From Solirubrobacteraceae bacterium (GTDB lineage: Bacteria; Actinomycetota; Thermoleophilia; Solirubrobacterales; Solirubrobacteraceae), in contig JAJCYD010000024.1 in the NCBI GenBank assembly GCA_029263125.1, positions 58,699 to 122,698 on the forward strand: a stretch of DNA of 64,000 bases, in the 5' to 3' direction. A model generated the notes under the pieces. It did not search any database, had not been told where the DNA came from, and worked only from the letters and a program-made list of their open reading frames with translations. Within the stretch, counting starts at the first letter, position 1. Every line of letters starts with the position of its first letter. Of the stretch, positions 28,979 to 38,633 are shown piece by piece. The position numbers and the translations under genes are program-made.

Positions 28979-29452
28979 TCAGCGGCCGAGCCGTTCGTCC
29001 TCGTCGACCGGCTGCACCCAGTCCTCGGCGCGTCGGCCGTCGTAGCCGCGATCGTCGTAGTCCGCCGGGAGCTCGGTGCCTGAGGCGCGCTGATCGATCG
29101 GCGTGTCGGCGGGAGCGAGCGTCGACGGGGGCACGGCGTAGCCGGCGTCACCCACCGCGCCATCCCCGGCGCCGGACGGCGGGCCCGTGGCCGCGCCACC
29201 CTGCATGCCGGCGGCGACCTGGCCGGCCTGAGCTCGCAGCCGCCGCTCGGCCAGCGCAGCGTCCTGCGGACTTGTCGCCTGCGCATGTTCAGCGACGGCC
29301 GCGGCCATCGGATCGCGTGACGCGGATGCGCGGCTGCGGCGTGGGAGCGGGGAGCCAGGTCGGCGCGCCGGGCCAGCGCGACGTCGCTGCATGACGGCGA
29401 ATGCGATCGCGGCGATCAGGGCGACGGCGAGGATGACGACGAGGATCTCCAT
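28979..29452 (-). CDS. hypothetical single-pass membrane protein
   Basis: MEILVVILAVALIAAIAFAVMQRRR TM, acidic tail. Confidence 0.6.
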   Translation of the reverse strand: MEILVVILAVALIAAIAFAVMQRRRAGPARRPGSPLPRRSRASASRDPMAAAVAEHAQATSPQDAALAERRLRAQAGQVAAGMQGGAATGPPSGAGDGAVGDAGYAVPPSTLAPADTPIDQRASGTELPADYDDRGYDGRRAEDWVQPVDEDERLGR

Positions 29453-29530
29453 GGCGGGTCGATACCCGTGCCGGCACGTCGCCAACCGCCGCAGCGACGG
29501 CGCCGGTCGGCGGAGGCGAGCCCGCGGCGC

Positions 29531-30112
29531 TCAGCCCTCCGTCGCCCCGGCGCGCTGCTCCCCGGCGCGCAGCAGGCGGTCGCGCAGGTCGGCCTCCTCC
29601 TCCGGCGTCGGATCCCACTCGCCGACGCTCGGCAGCGCCTTGAGCGTGTCGAGGCCGAAGAGCTTGAGGAACAGGTCGGTCGTGCGGTACAGCACCGCGC
29701 CGAACTGCGAGCGCCCGGCCTCCTCGACGAACCCGCGCTCCAGCAGCGTCGCCGACGCCGAGTCGGCCGACACGCCGCGAATGCGGGTGATCTCCGGCCG
29801 CGAGACCGGCTGCAGGTAGGCGACGATCGCCAGCGTCTCGGCCTGGGCGGGCGTCAGCGGCGGCGTGCGCGGCTTGGCCAGCAGCCGGCGCGCGGCCTCC
29901 TCGGCGACGGGGTCGGTTCCCAGCGCGATCCCACCCGCCACGCGCTTGAGCTGCAGGCCGCGCTCGCCGGGGGCGTAGGCGCGATCCAACTCCGCCAGCG
30001 CCTCCGCCAGCTCGCCGGCCTCGCAGTCCGCCGCCTCGGCGAGGTCCTCGACGGCCACGGGGTCCGCGCTGAGAAACAGCAGCGCCTCGACGATCCGGGC
30101 AAGCTCGGTCAT
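29531..30112 (-). CDS. scpB: segregation and condensation protein B
   Basis: ELARIVEALLFLSADPVAVEDLAEA; LTPAQAETLAIVAYLQPVSRPEITRIRGVSADSA. Confidence 0.95.
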   Translation of the reverse strand: MTELARIVEALLFLSADPVAVEDLAEAADCEAGELAEALAELDRAYAPGERGLQLKRVAGGIALGTDPVAEEAARRLLAKPRTPPLTPAQAETLAIVAYLQPVSRPEITRIRGVSADSASATLLERGFVEEAGRSQFGAVLYRTTDLFLKLFGLDTLKALPSVGEWDPTPEEEADLRDRLLRAGEQRAGATEG

Positions 30113-30861
30113 GCGAAGACCCGATCGCGGGCGGGGCGCTGGAAGGCAGCGATCTCGATCGCGCCGAAGGGCTCGTCCTGCGTCCATGTCGCCTCGCCCT
30201 GCTTGTACAGCTCCAGCAGCGCGAACAGCGTCACGGCGACCGTCACGCGATCGGCGCCGCGCACGGCCTCGTCGAACGAGCAGCCTCCGCCGCGCAACAG
30301 CAGCTTGCGCAGGTGGGTGAGCCGCTCGCCGACGGTGATCGTCGGGACGGTGACGTGCCCGAGGTTCAGCTGGGCCGGCACGCGCAGCAGTCCGGCGAGC
30401 GCGGTGCCGAGCCGGCGCGGGTCGTAGACGGCCCCGGCATCGGCCAGCGTGGTGCGGCGCAGCGCCGGCGGCAGCGCTGCGGAGCGATAGCGCACGCCGT
30501 CCTCCCCCGCGAGCCGATCGCTCAGGTGCTCGGCGGCGCGGCGGTAGCGCCGCGCTTCGAGCATGCGCGCCAGCAGCTCCTCGGCCGCCTCGCCGGGTTC
30601 CAGATCCAACGGATCGTCCTCGGCGCGCGGGAGCATCATCCGCGACTTGAGCTCCAGCAGGGCGGCGATCAGCACGAGGAACTCGGTCGCGACCTCGAGG
30701 TCGAGCTCGCCGCGCGCGTGGAGGTGGTCGAGATAGGCGATGACGACCTCGGCGAGCTGCACCTCCAGCAGGTCGACCTCCTCGCGCAGCACGAGCGTCA
30801 GCAGCAGGTCAAACGGCCCGGAGAAGACGTCCAGGTCGAGCTCGAGCGAGGCGGCGTTCAC
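30109..30861 (-). CDS. scpA: segregation and condensation protein A
   Basis: LDVFSGPFDLLLTLVLREEVDLLEVQLAEVV; ATEFLVLIAALLELKSRMMLP. Confidence 0.95.
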   Translation of the reverse strand: MNAASLELDLDVFSGPFDLLLTLVLREEVDLLEVQLAEVVIAYLDHLHARGELDLEVATEFLVLIAALLELKSRMMLPRAEDDPLDLEPGEAAEELLARMLEARRYRRAAEHLSDRLAGEDGVRYRSAALPPALRRTTLADAGAVYDPRRLGTALAGLLRVPAQLNLGHVTVPTITVGERLTHLRKLLLRGGGCSFDEAVRGADRVTVAVTLFALLELYKQGEATWTQDEPFGAIEIAAFQRPARDRVFA

Positions 30862-30901
30862 GTCGCGCAGGCTAGCGGCGGCGGGAGACGTCCCGGCGCC
30901 G

Positions 30902-31912
30902 TCAGCCGCGCGGTGGGCCGACGCCCATCGCCGCGCGCACGTCGGCGAGCGTCACCGACGCGATCGCGCGCGCCTTCGCCGCGCCCGCGGCGAGGATCGC
31001 CTCCAGCGCGACCTCGTCGTCGCGCAGCCCGCGATAGCGCTCCTGCAGCGGCGCGAGCTCCGCCGCCACGGCTTCACCGACGGCGACCTTCAGATCGCCA
31101 TAGCCACGAGCGCTCGCCAGCTCCTGGACCACCGAGTCCGACGACACGCCCGAAACAGCCGCCAGGATCTCGACGAGGTTCGTCACGCCGGGCTTGTCCT
31201 CGTCGCAGCGGATCACCGGCGGATCGTCCGAATCGGTCACGGCACGCTTGAACTTCTTCATGATCGTCGTGGCGTCGTCGAGCACGTAGACCGTTCCCTG
31301 CTCGCTGCCGCCGGTCGTCGACATCTTGCGCTCGGGGCTCTGCAGATCTCGCACGCGCGCGCCGACCGCCGGGATCCGCTGCTCGGGAACGACGAGCAGG
31401 CCCTCGCCGAAACGGGCGTTGAAGCGCGTCGCGATGTCGCGCATGAGCTCGAGGTGCTCGCGCTGGTCCTCGCCCACGGGCACCTCCCCCGCCCGGTAGG
31501 CGAGCACGTCGGCGGCCATCAGCACCGGGTACAGCAGCAACCCGGCGGACACGAGCTCGCGCTGGGCGGCGGACTTGTCCCGGAACTGATGCATGCGGTT
31601 CAGCTCGCCGAGCGCGGTCACCGACGTCAGCAGCCAGCACAGCTCGGTGTGCTCGGCGACGTCGCCCTGTCGAAAGAGGATGCAGCGCTCGGGATCCAGG
31701 CCCGCCGCGAGCAGGATCGCGGTCGTGTCGAGCACGCGCGCGCGCAGCTCGGCGGGGTCGTAGGCGACGGTCGTCGCGTGCAGGTCGACAATGCAGTAGA
31801 TCGCGGGCTCGCCGCGATCCTGACCGGCGACGTACTGCGTGATCGCCCCGATGTAGTTGCCCAGGTGCTTGCGCCCGGTGGGCTGGATGCCGCTGAAGAT
31901 GATCGGAGCCAC
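30902..31912 (-). CDS. trpS: tryptophanyl-tRNA synthetase
   Basis: FSGIQPTGRKHLGNYIGAI; KMSTTGGSEQGTVYVLDD (KMSxS-like). Confidence 0.95.
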   Translation of the reverse strand: MAPIIFSGIQPTGRKHLGNYIGAITQYVAGQDRGEPAIYCIVDLHATTVAYDPAELRARVLDTTAILLAAGLDPERCILFRQGDVAEHTELCWLLTSVTALGELNRMHQFRDKSAAQRELVSAGLLLYPVLMAADVLAYRAGEVPVGEDQREHLELMRDIATRFNARFGEGLLVVPEQRIPAVGARVRDLQSPERKMSTTGGSEQGTVYVLDDATTIMKKFKRAVTDSDDPPVIRCDEDKPGVTNLVEILAAVSGVSSDSVVQELASARGYGDLKVAVGEAVAAELAPLQERYRGLRDDEVALEAILAAGAAKARAIASVTLADVRAAMGVGPPRG

Positions 31913-31946
31913 GGAGGCGGAGGCTATCCGTCTACTCTCTGAATGG

Positions 31947-32170
31947 ATGTCGACAGATACGATCGACGTGGAGATCGCGATCGCCTGCGATCCGCAGGAG
32001 CTGTGGCGGCGCACCCAACAACCGGCGCTGCATCAGCGATGGGGTGCGCTTTCTCACCCGCTATGACTACGAGCCGCGCTGGGGCACGATCGGCCGACTG
32101 GTGGATCGGGCGCTCGTTCGCCCGCTGCTGAGCTGGGGTACGGCGTGGAGCTTTGACGAGCTGGGCCTGA
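31947..32170 (+). pseudogene. internally deleted SRPBCC-family gene remnant
   Basis: N-term MSTDTIDVEIAIACDPQELWRRTQQPALHQRW joined out of frame to C-term-like DGVRFLTRYDYEPRWGTIGRLVDRALVRPLLSWGTAWSFDEL. Confidence 0.6.
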
Positions 32171-32346
32171 CAGGGCATCGTGCCCAAGCTGCTGGTTCGC
32201 GACACGGCGGAGTGTGCTCGAAGTCCGCCAACAGCAGGCGCTAGTCCACATCGCGCGAATCACGTCGCGAGTTACGTTCAGATGGCACGGTGAGTCCAGA
32301 GCGTCTCTCGGCGCGAAATGCGGTAGTCCGTATCGCGGGGCACTCG

Positions 32347-32457
32347 TGCACAACTGACGGATCGACACCGCTTGATCTTCGACACGGCACTCATGCATCA
32401 CCTGGATGCACAACTGCCGGATCCGGCGTTGGCATCGAACGAGACGTCAGTTGTGCA
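32347..32457. repeat. cluster of direct and inverted TGCACAACTGACG repeats
   Basis: TGCACAACTGACG (32347-32359), TGCACAACTGCCGG (32407-32420), exact reverse complement CGTCAGTTGTGCA (32445-32457). Confidence 0.6.
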
Positions 32458-32599
32458 TGGGTCCGAAGACCCTGTGACGCGGGCGATGCCCGTTGCGAGT
32501 CCGATCAGTTCGTTTCTCCACGATTCCCGACACGCTCGCGCGGACTGCCGCTTTCAGACGAGTGTCAACGGCCATCGGTTTCTCCCCAGCTAGCCACCG

Positions 32600-32851
32600 A
32601 TGGTCGGCTCGCCGCACAGGCCGAGCAGGTCGCGACGAAGCTCGGGATCGAAGCGGCAACGGATTCCGATCGACATCTTCCGCTGGGCGATCGATCGTCT
32701 CCTCGCCGGCGAGATCGTCACCCGTCAGGACGTGCGAGATCGGCACGCCGGACGCTTCGCCTCCGGCGTCATGGACATCCTCGCGGCGGTACCGGACTTC
32801 GAAGCCGTCACGTTGGGACGCGGACGCGCCGTTCGCATGCGCGCTGCTTGA
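32600..32851 (+). CDS. short hypothetical ORF, possibly a gene remnant
   Basis: IPIDIFRWAIDRLLAGEIVTRQDVRDRHAGRFASGVMDILAAV looks protein-like; N-terminus low quality. Confidence 0.4.
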   Translation: MVGSPHRPSRSRRSSGSKRQRIPIDIFRWAIDRLLAGEIVTRQDVRDRHAGRFASGVMDILAAVPDFEAVTLGRGRAVRMRAA

Positions 32852-32855
32852 GATC

Positions 32856-33275
32856 TCAGCGCTTGGTCAGAGGAGGCCGATGCTCGGTCTTGAGCGCCGC
32901 CTCCAAGGCGACCGCAGCGGACTCATCGGCGCACGTCTGCCATGCGATCTCGCAGCCCTTCAACCACGCGCGGACGCGTTGCGCGTCCGCGACGGAAGTT
33001 TGGTGTCGGCGAGCCTTGATGTCCGCCGCAGTCGCGATCCCGAGATGCTCGGCGACGTTGCGCCGCATCGCGGAGTTGGTCATCGACGCGCCGCGCGCGC
33101 TGTGGTTCTTCCACACGCGATCGCGCAGGCACCCCGCCTTGCCCACGTACTGACGCACCCCGTCGCGATACACCGAGTAGACACCGGGATCGGTGGGCAG
33201 GTCCTCGCGGCGCAGCGCGCTCATAGTGCGACGGGCCTGCGCGTCCATCGCGTCCCACCGAGAGCTGGATTCCAT
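32856..33275 (-). CDS. GIY-YIG nuclease superfamily-like protein
   Basis: LPTDPGVYSVYRDGVRQYVGKAGCLRDRVWKNH. Confidence 0.7.
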   Translation of the reverse strand: MESSSRWDAMDAQARRTMSALRREDLPTDPGVYSVYRDGVRQYVGKAGCLRDRVWKNHSARGASMTNSAMRRNVAEHLGIATAADIKARRHQTSVADAQRVRAWLKGCEIAWQTCADESAAVALEAALKTEHRPPLTKR

Positions 33276-33657
33276 AGTCCTGGGTCGTATCGGCAGCAGC
33301 CTCTCAAACCACAAGTGCAGCAGCGAACGCCGACCCCCTCGGCCAGTGCAGTTGGGGAACCGCTGCCCGATTCTCCACCGGACGGCGCGGTGCGGCTTTC
33401 GCGCGAGAACCCGCGCACTCGCGGCTTGGCGACATGTTCTTACAGGATGGGTAGCGGGTGCTAGCACCAGTGCTATCCGGGGCTACTCATCCGCGGAAAA
33501 GATGACCGGGCGACTGCCCGTTTTCGACGAACTGAGCGCTCCGCCACGCTTCTCAGCGCATGCGGCGCGCGTGTTTCGTCCCGCGGCTGCCCAGCGGGCT
33601 GGCGGGGACGCCAGCACGCTGCGACTGCTGGCGACCCTGGCGGCTCGTTCTCGGCCG

Positions 33658-35169
33658 CTACAGCTCCTGGCGCACGCGCGGCTTGCGCGCGGCACCCGCT
33701 TCGTCCAAGCGCCGCACGGGCGTCGTGTACGGGGCGTTGAGCGCGACATCCGGGTCCTTCGCCGCCTCGCGGACGATCGCGACGATCGCCTCGACGAACT
33801 CGTCGAGCGTCTCGCGCGTCTCGGTCTCGGTCGGCTCGATCAGCAGCGCCTCCTCGACGACGAGCGGGAAGTACACCGTCGGCGGGTGCATCCCGTGGTC
33901 CAGCAGGCGCTTGGCGAGATCCAGCGTGCGGATGCCGAGCTCCTTCTTCATCGGGGCGCCGCTGAGCACGAACTCGTGCATGCAGCGCTCGCCGAACGCC
34001 AGCGGCAGCAGCTCGCCGACCTCCTCGCGCAACCGCGCCAGGAGGTAGTTGGCATTGAGCACCGCGACCTCCGACAGGTCCTTCAACCCCTCCGCGCCAA
34101 GGGAGCGGATATAGGCGTATGTGCGAACGAAAACGCCGTAGTTGCCCTGAAAGCCGCGCAGCTTGCCGATCGACTTCGGCCGATCGACATCGAGGTCGAA
34201 CGTCGGCGGACCGCCATTGTCCGGCGGGCGGCAGACGACCTGCGGGCGCGGCAGGTAGGGCTCGATCCGCTCGGACACCGCGATCGGCCCGGCTCCCGGG
34301 CCACCGCCGCCGTGCGGCTGGGTGAACGTCTTGTGCAGGTTGAAGTGCACGATGTCAAAGCCCATGTCACCGGGCCGCGAGTACCCCATGATCGCGTTGA
34401 GGTTCGCGCCGTCGTAGTACAGCGTCGCGCCGACCCCATGCACGATCGCGGCGATCTCCTCGATGTTGGGATCGAAGATCCCCAGCGTGCTCGGATTGGT
34501 GAGCATCAGGCAGGCGCACTGCTCGTCGGCCTTGGCGCGCAGATCCTCCACGTCCACGCCACCGTCGGCGTCCAGCGCGACCTTAACGACCTCATAGCCG
34601 GCCATCGTCACCGTCGCCGGGTTGGTCCCGTGCGCGGAGTCGGGCGTCAGCACCTTCGTGCGATGCTCGCCGCGGTCCTCGTGGAAGGCGCGCGTGAGCA
34701 GCACGCCCGCAAGCTCGCCATGCGATCCGGCCGAGGGCTGCAGCGAGACGTGCGGCAGGCCGGCGATCTCACCGAGCGCCACCTGCAGCGCGAACATGAG
34801 CTCCAGGGCGCCCTGTGCGCGTCGCGGGTGCTGGAGCGGATGCAGGCGGCAATGCCCGGGCAGGGCCGCCACGCGCTCGTGCAGGCGCGGGTTGTGCTTC
34901 ATCGTGCAGGATCCGAGCGGATAGAAGCCCGAGTCCAGGTCGAAGTTGCGCTTGGAGAGGTTGACGTAGTGGCGCACGATCTCCGGCTCGGATGCCTCGG
35001 GCAGGCGCGGCTTTTCAGCGCGGCGCATGCTCGCCGGAATCAGGCCGCCGACCTCGGGCACGTCCAGCGCGGGCGCGACGAACGCGCGCCGCCCCGGCGA
35101 GCCCTTCTCGAAGATCGTCGTCGCGCGCTCGCGCTGCTGCGGCGTGCTGCCGCCATCCAGCCGCGTCAT
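33658..35169 (-). CDS. gcvPB: glycine dehydrogenase (decarboxylating) subunit 2
   Basis: LSKRNFDLDSGFYPLGSCTMKHNPRLHE; FNLHKTFTQPHGGGGPGAGP. Confidence 0.97.
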   Translation of the reverse strand: MTRLDGGSTPQQRERATTIFEKGSPGRRAFVAPALDVPEVGGLIPASMRRAEKPRLPEASEPEIVRHYVNLSKRNFDLDSGFYPLGSCTMKHNPRLHERVAALPGHCRLHPLQHPRRAQGALELMFALQVALGEIAGLPHVSLQPSAGSHGELAGVLLTRAFHEDRGEHRTKVLTPDSAHGTNPATVTMAGYEVVKVALDADGGVDVEDLRAKADEQCACLMLTNPSTLGIFDPNIEEIAAIVHGVGATLYYDGANLNAIMGYSRPGDMGFDIVHFNLHKTFTQPHGGGGPGAGPIAVSERIEPYLPRPQVVCRPPDNGGPPTFDLDVDRPKSIGKLRGFQGNYGVFVRTYAYIRSLGAEGLKDLSEVAVLNANYLLARLREEVGELLPLAFGERCMHEFVLSGAPMKKELGIRTLDLAKRLLDHGMHPPTVYFPLVVEEALLIEPTETETRETLDEFVEAIVAIVREAAKDPDVALNAPYTTPVRRLDEAGAARKPRVRQEL

Positions 35170-36548
35170 GCGACCGCCCCCGCGTCGGCGAGCGCCCGCT
35201 CGGCCGCGACGGCGTTGCCGAGCACGTCGGCGAAACGGTCGATGTCCGCCCGCGAGCGCTGCTCGGTGATCGCCACCAGCAGCCCGTCGGGATGCTCGTC
35301 GTAGGAGCGTCCCAGCGCGTAGCCGGCGTTGACCCCCGCGGCGGCGCAGCGCTCCAGCACGCGGTCCACCGGCGCATCGATCGACAGCGCGAACTCGCGC
35401 ACGACCGGCTGGTCGTGCAGCGCGCTGACGCCGTCAAGCGCCGACAGCGTCTGGCGCGCGTAATGGGTGCGCTGCAGCATCAGCTCGCCGAGCTCGACGA
35501 GGCCACGACGCCCCAGCCAGCTGAGGTACACCACGCCGCCGAGCGCGTTGAGCGCCTGCGACGTGCAGATGTTCGACGTCGCCTTCTCGCGGCGGATGTG
35601 CTGCTCGCGCGTCTGCAGCGTCAGCACGAACCCGCGCCGTCCGTCGGCGTCGGTGGTCTCGCCCGCGATCCGGCCGGGCATGTTGCGGATGTGCTTCTCG
35701 GTCGCGGCGAAGAAGCCGAACGACGGGCCGCCGAAGTCCAGCCGGTTGCCGAGCGTCTGGCCCTCGCCGACGCAGACGTCCACGCCCTGGTTGCCGGGCG
35801 CCTCGATCACGCCGAGCGTCAGCGGATCGGCGGCGCAGACGACGAGCGCGCCATGCTCGTGCGCGGCGTCGCAGAGGGCCCGCACGTCCTCGATCGACCC
35901 GAGGAAGTTCGGCTGCTGGATGATCACGGCGCTGACGTCGTCGCCGAGTCCGCCGGCCAGCGCCTCCGCGTCGGTCACGCCATCCTCCAGCGCGATCTCC
36001 TCCACGGTCATGGCGTAGCCGACCGCCAGCGTGCGCAGCGTCTCGCGGCTGTCTGGGTGCACGCCGCGGCTGACGAGCAGGCGCGAGCGCTTGTTGACGG
36101 CCTTCGCCAGGTACGCGGCGGCGGCGACGGCGCTCGGCCCTTCATAGACCGAGGCGTTGGACACCGCCAGGCCCGTCAGCTCGGAGATCGCCGTCTGGTA
36201 CTCGAACATCACCTGCAGGCCACCCTGGCTGACCTCGGGCTGGTAGGGCGTGTAGGGCGTCAGGAACTCCGAGCGCGACATCAGCATGTCGATGATCGAC
36301 GGCACGTAGTGGTCATACATCCCGGCGCCGAGGAAGCAGAGCTCGTCCTCGGTGCTGACGTTGCGGGCGGCGAGCCGGCGCAGCTCGGCGTAGACGGCCT
36401 GCTCGGGCTCGCCCGCCGGCAGGTCGATCGGGCCGTCCAGGCGCACGCCGGCTGGAATCCCGTCGAAGAGCTGCTCGATCGATTCCACACCGATCACCCC
36501 GAGCATGTGCTCGAGGTCCTGCTCGGTGACCGCCGTGTAACCGCTCAA
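35166..36548 (-). CDS. gcvPA: glycine dehydrogenase (decarboxylating) subunit 1
   Basis: YTPYQPEVSQGGLQVMFEYQTAISELTGLAVSNASVYEG; probable TTG start overlapping gcvH stop (TTGA). Confidence 0.95.
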   Translation of the reverse strand: MSGYTAVTEQDLEHMLGVIGVESIEQLFDGIPAGVRLDGPIDLPAGEPEQAVYAELRRLAARNVSTEDELCFLGAGMYDHYVPSIIDMLMSRSEFLTPYTPYQPEVSQGGLQVMFEYQTAISELTGLAVSNASVYEGPSAVAAAAYLAKAVNKRSRLLVSRGVHPDSRETLRTLAVGYAMTVEEIALEDGVTDAEALAGGLGDDVSAVIIQQPNFLGSIEDVRALCDAAHEHGALVVCAADPLTLGVIEAPGNQGVDVCVGEGQTLGNRLDFGGPSFGFFAATEKHIRNMPGRIAGETTDADGRRGFVLTLQTREQHIRREKATSNICTSQALNALGGVVYLSWLGRRGLVELGELMLQRTHYARQTLSALDGVSALHDQPVVREFALSIDAPVDRVLERCAAAGVNAGYALGRSYDEHPDGLLVAITEQRSRADIDRFADVLGNAVAAERALADAGAVA

Positions 36549-36931
36549 GAGAGCGTCGCCTGGTAGTCGTCGCGCTTGAGCAGGCTGTCGGCCTCCTTGG
36601 GGTCTGACAGCTTGACCCTCACCATCCACCCGTCGCCGTAGGGGTCGCCGTTGATCGCCTCGGGCGCGTCGGCGAGCGCCACGTTGACCTCGACGATCTC
36701 CCCCGACAGCGGGGCGACGACCTCCGACACGGCCTTGACGGACTCCACCTCGGCATAGAACTCGTTCGCGGCCACCGTCGAGCCGACCCCGGGAGGGTCG
36801 AAGAAGACCACCTCGCCGAGCGCCTCCTGCGCAAACCACGTGATGCCGAACGTCGCGGTGTCGCCCTCGACGCTGGCCCAGTCGTGCTCGGGGTGGTAGA
36901 GCAGCCCGTCGGGATAGGACTCGTCAGCCAT
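36545..36931 (-). CDS. gcvH: glycine cleavage system protein H
   Basis: FAQEALGEVVFFDPPGVGSTVAANEFYAEVESVKAVSEVVAPLSGE lipoyl-lysine ESVKA. Confidence 0.97.
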   Translation of the reverse strand: MADESYPDGLLYHPEHDWASVEGDTATFGITWFAQEALGEVVFFDPPGVGSTVAANEFYAEVESVKAVSEVVAPLSGEIVEVNVALADAPEAINGDPYGDGWMVRVKLSDPKEADSLLKRDDYQATLS

Positions 36932-38003
36932 CGGTCTCCTTGTCATACAGCGGCTTGGACGCGACGACGGCGTGCCGCGCCTTGCCGCGAACGTCGATCT
37001 CGATGTGCTCGCCGACGGTGGCGCCGGCGGAGGGCAGGTATGCCATCCCGATGCCGATACCCAGGCACGGCGAATGGGTACCGCTGGTCACCTCGCCCCC
37101 GCCGACGACGGCGTTGCCGGGCCGCGGGATGCCCGGGCCGGTGAGCTTGAACGGGACGAGGCGCTGCGCCGGGCCCGCCGCGCGCTGCGCGCGCACGGCG
37201 TCGGCGCCGATGAAGTGCGTGTCCTCCTTGCAGGCCCAGCCAAGGCCGGCCTCGATCGGGCCGCGGTCGGCTGACAGGTCGTTGCCGTAGAGGTGAAAGC
37301 AGGCTTCGAGGCGCAGCGTGTCGCGCGCGGCCAGTCCCGCGGGAACGGCGCCGCGACGCACGATCTCGTCCCACAGCGCGGGGGCGTCCCCGGGGTCGAC
37401 GAGCAGCTCGACGCCGTCCTCGCCGGTGTAGCCCGTGCCGCAGACGATCGCGTCGCGCCCGAAGACGATGCCGCGCGCGGCGGTCATGCGAGCTGGCAGC
37501 GGGGTGTCGGCGACCGCCTGGACGATCTCGCGGGCGACCGGCCCCTGCACCGCGATCATCGCGTACTCGTCGTGCACGTCGCGCAGCTCGACGTCGAAGT
37601 CGTCGGCGTGCGAGCGCAGCCATGCGACGTCGCTGTCGTGGTTGGCGGCGTTGGTCACCGTGAGGTAGCGCTCGGCACCCAGGCGGTAGGTGAAGAGGTC
37701 GTCGAGCACGCCACCGTCCTCGGCGCACAGCATCGAGTATTGCGCGCTGCCGATCGCCATCTTGGAGATGTCGTTGCTGTAGACGCGCTGCAGGAAGGCC
37801 TCCGCGCCCGGCCCCTCGAAGTCGACCTCGCCCATGTGCGAGACGTCGAAGATGCCCGCGGTGCGGCGGACGGCGAGGTGCTCGGAGCTGATGCCCTCGG
37901 CGTACTGGATCGGCATCTCCCAGCCGGCGAAGGCGCCCGTCTTCGCGCCAGCCGCGCGGTGGCATTCAAAGAGGGATGTGCGCTTCTGCGTACTGGACGA
38001 CAC
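36924..38003 (-). CDS. gcvT: glycine cleavage system aminomethyltransferase T
   Basis: SSEHLAVRRTAGIFDVSHMGEVDFEG; GYTGEDGVELLVDP; probable GTG start. Confidence 0.96.
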   Translation of the reverse strand: MSSSTQKRTSLFECHRAAGAKTGAFAGWEMPIQYAEGISSEHLAVRRTAGIFDVSHMGEVDFEGPGAEAFLQRVYSNDISKMAIGSAQYSMLCAEDGGVLDDLFTYRLGAERYLTVTNAANHDSDVAWLRSHADDFDVELRDVHDEYAMIAVQGPVAREIVQAVADTPLPARMTAARGIVFGRDAIVCGTGYTGEDGVELLVDPGDAPALWDEIVRRGAVPAGLAARDTLRLEACFHLYGNDLSADRGPIEAGLGWACKEDTHFIGADAVRAQRAAGPAQRLVPFKLTGPGIPRPGNAVVGGGEVTSGTHSPCLGIGIGMAYLPSAGATVGEHIEIDVRGKARHAVVASKPLYDKETDG

Positions 38004-38146
38004 TCCGACGAGGCTATCGGAGCCCCTGGTGCGCCCACGGGCGCCGAGCCTTGAAATTTCCTGCCGTCTCATCGGGCCGACCTTAGAGTCGCGCGAGCGC
38101 CATGCGTCACCCGAAATCGGCGATGCGCGGCGGCTAGGATCGCGAC

Positions 38147-38632
38147 ATGGCCTCGCCCGGCAGATCCGGTCCTCGGCGCGCAGCGGGCTGGTATCCCGAC
38201 GAGAGCGGCGCGGCGGGGTGGCGCTACTGGGACGGCGCCCGCTGGACCGAGGCGCAGTCAGCGGCGATCCCGCCGGCAGGTCCGCACCTGCAACGCGACG
38301 ACATTCGCAGCTGGGCGCTCGCCGCCCATCTGTGCGCCATCCTCTCAATCCTCACGACCGGCCTGTCGTTCGTCGGTCCGCTCATCGCCTACCTCGCCAA
38401 CCGCGACAAGCCGTTCGTTCGCGATCACGCACGGGAGGCGCTGAACTTCAACCTCTCGTTCCTGCTGGTGCTCGTCGCCGTCCTGCTCGGGCTGCTGCTC
38501 GCGGACCTCCCCCTGACGGCGGTGCTGATCGCGCTCGTGAGCGGCTGGCTGCTGCTCGTCTGCGCGGCGGCGATCAAGGCCGGACAGGGCGAGGACTTCC
38601 GCTACCCGATCTCGATCCGCTTCGTCCGCTGA
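38147..38632 (+). CDS. DUF2510 + DUF4870 membrane protein
   Basis: AGWYPDESGAAGWRYWDGARWTE; FVRDHAREALNFNLSFLLV. Confidence 0.9.
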   Translation: MASPGRSGPRRAAGWYPDESGAAGWRYWDGARWTEAQSAAIPPAGPHLQRDDIRSWALAAHLCAILSILTTGLSFVGPLIAYLANRDKPFVRDHAREALNFNLSFLLVLVAVLLGLLLADLPLTAVLIALVSGWLLLVCAAAIKAGQGEDFRYPISIRFVR

Positions 38633-38633
38633 G

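Noticed and set aside
31913-32014. N-terminal extension of trpS
   Set aside because: Low-quality sequence before VAPIIFSGIQPTG; start at GTG 31912 preferred.
33193-35304. 703-aa + strand ORF
   Set aside because: Antisense to gcvPB; no recognisable domain, composition bias only.
38004-38146. Possible glycine riboswitch upstream of gcvT
   Set aside because: Only short generic hairpins; no recognisable conserved glycine-aptamer core by eye.
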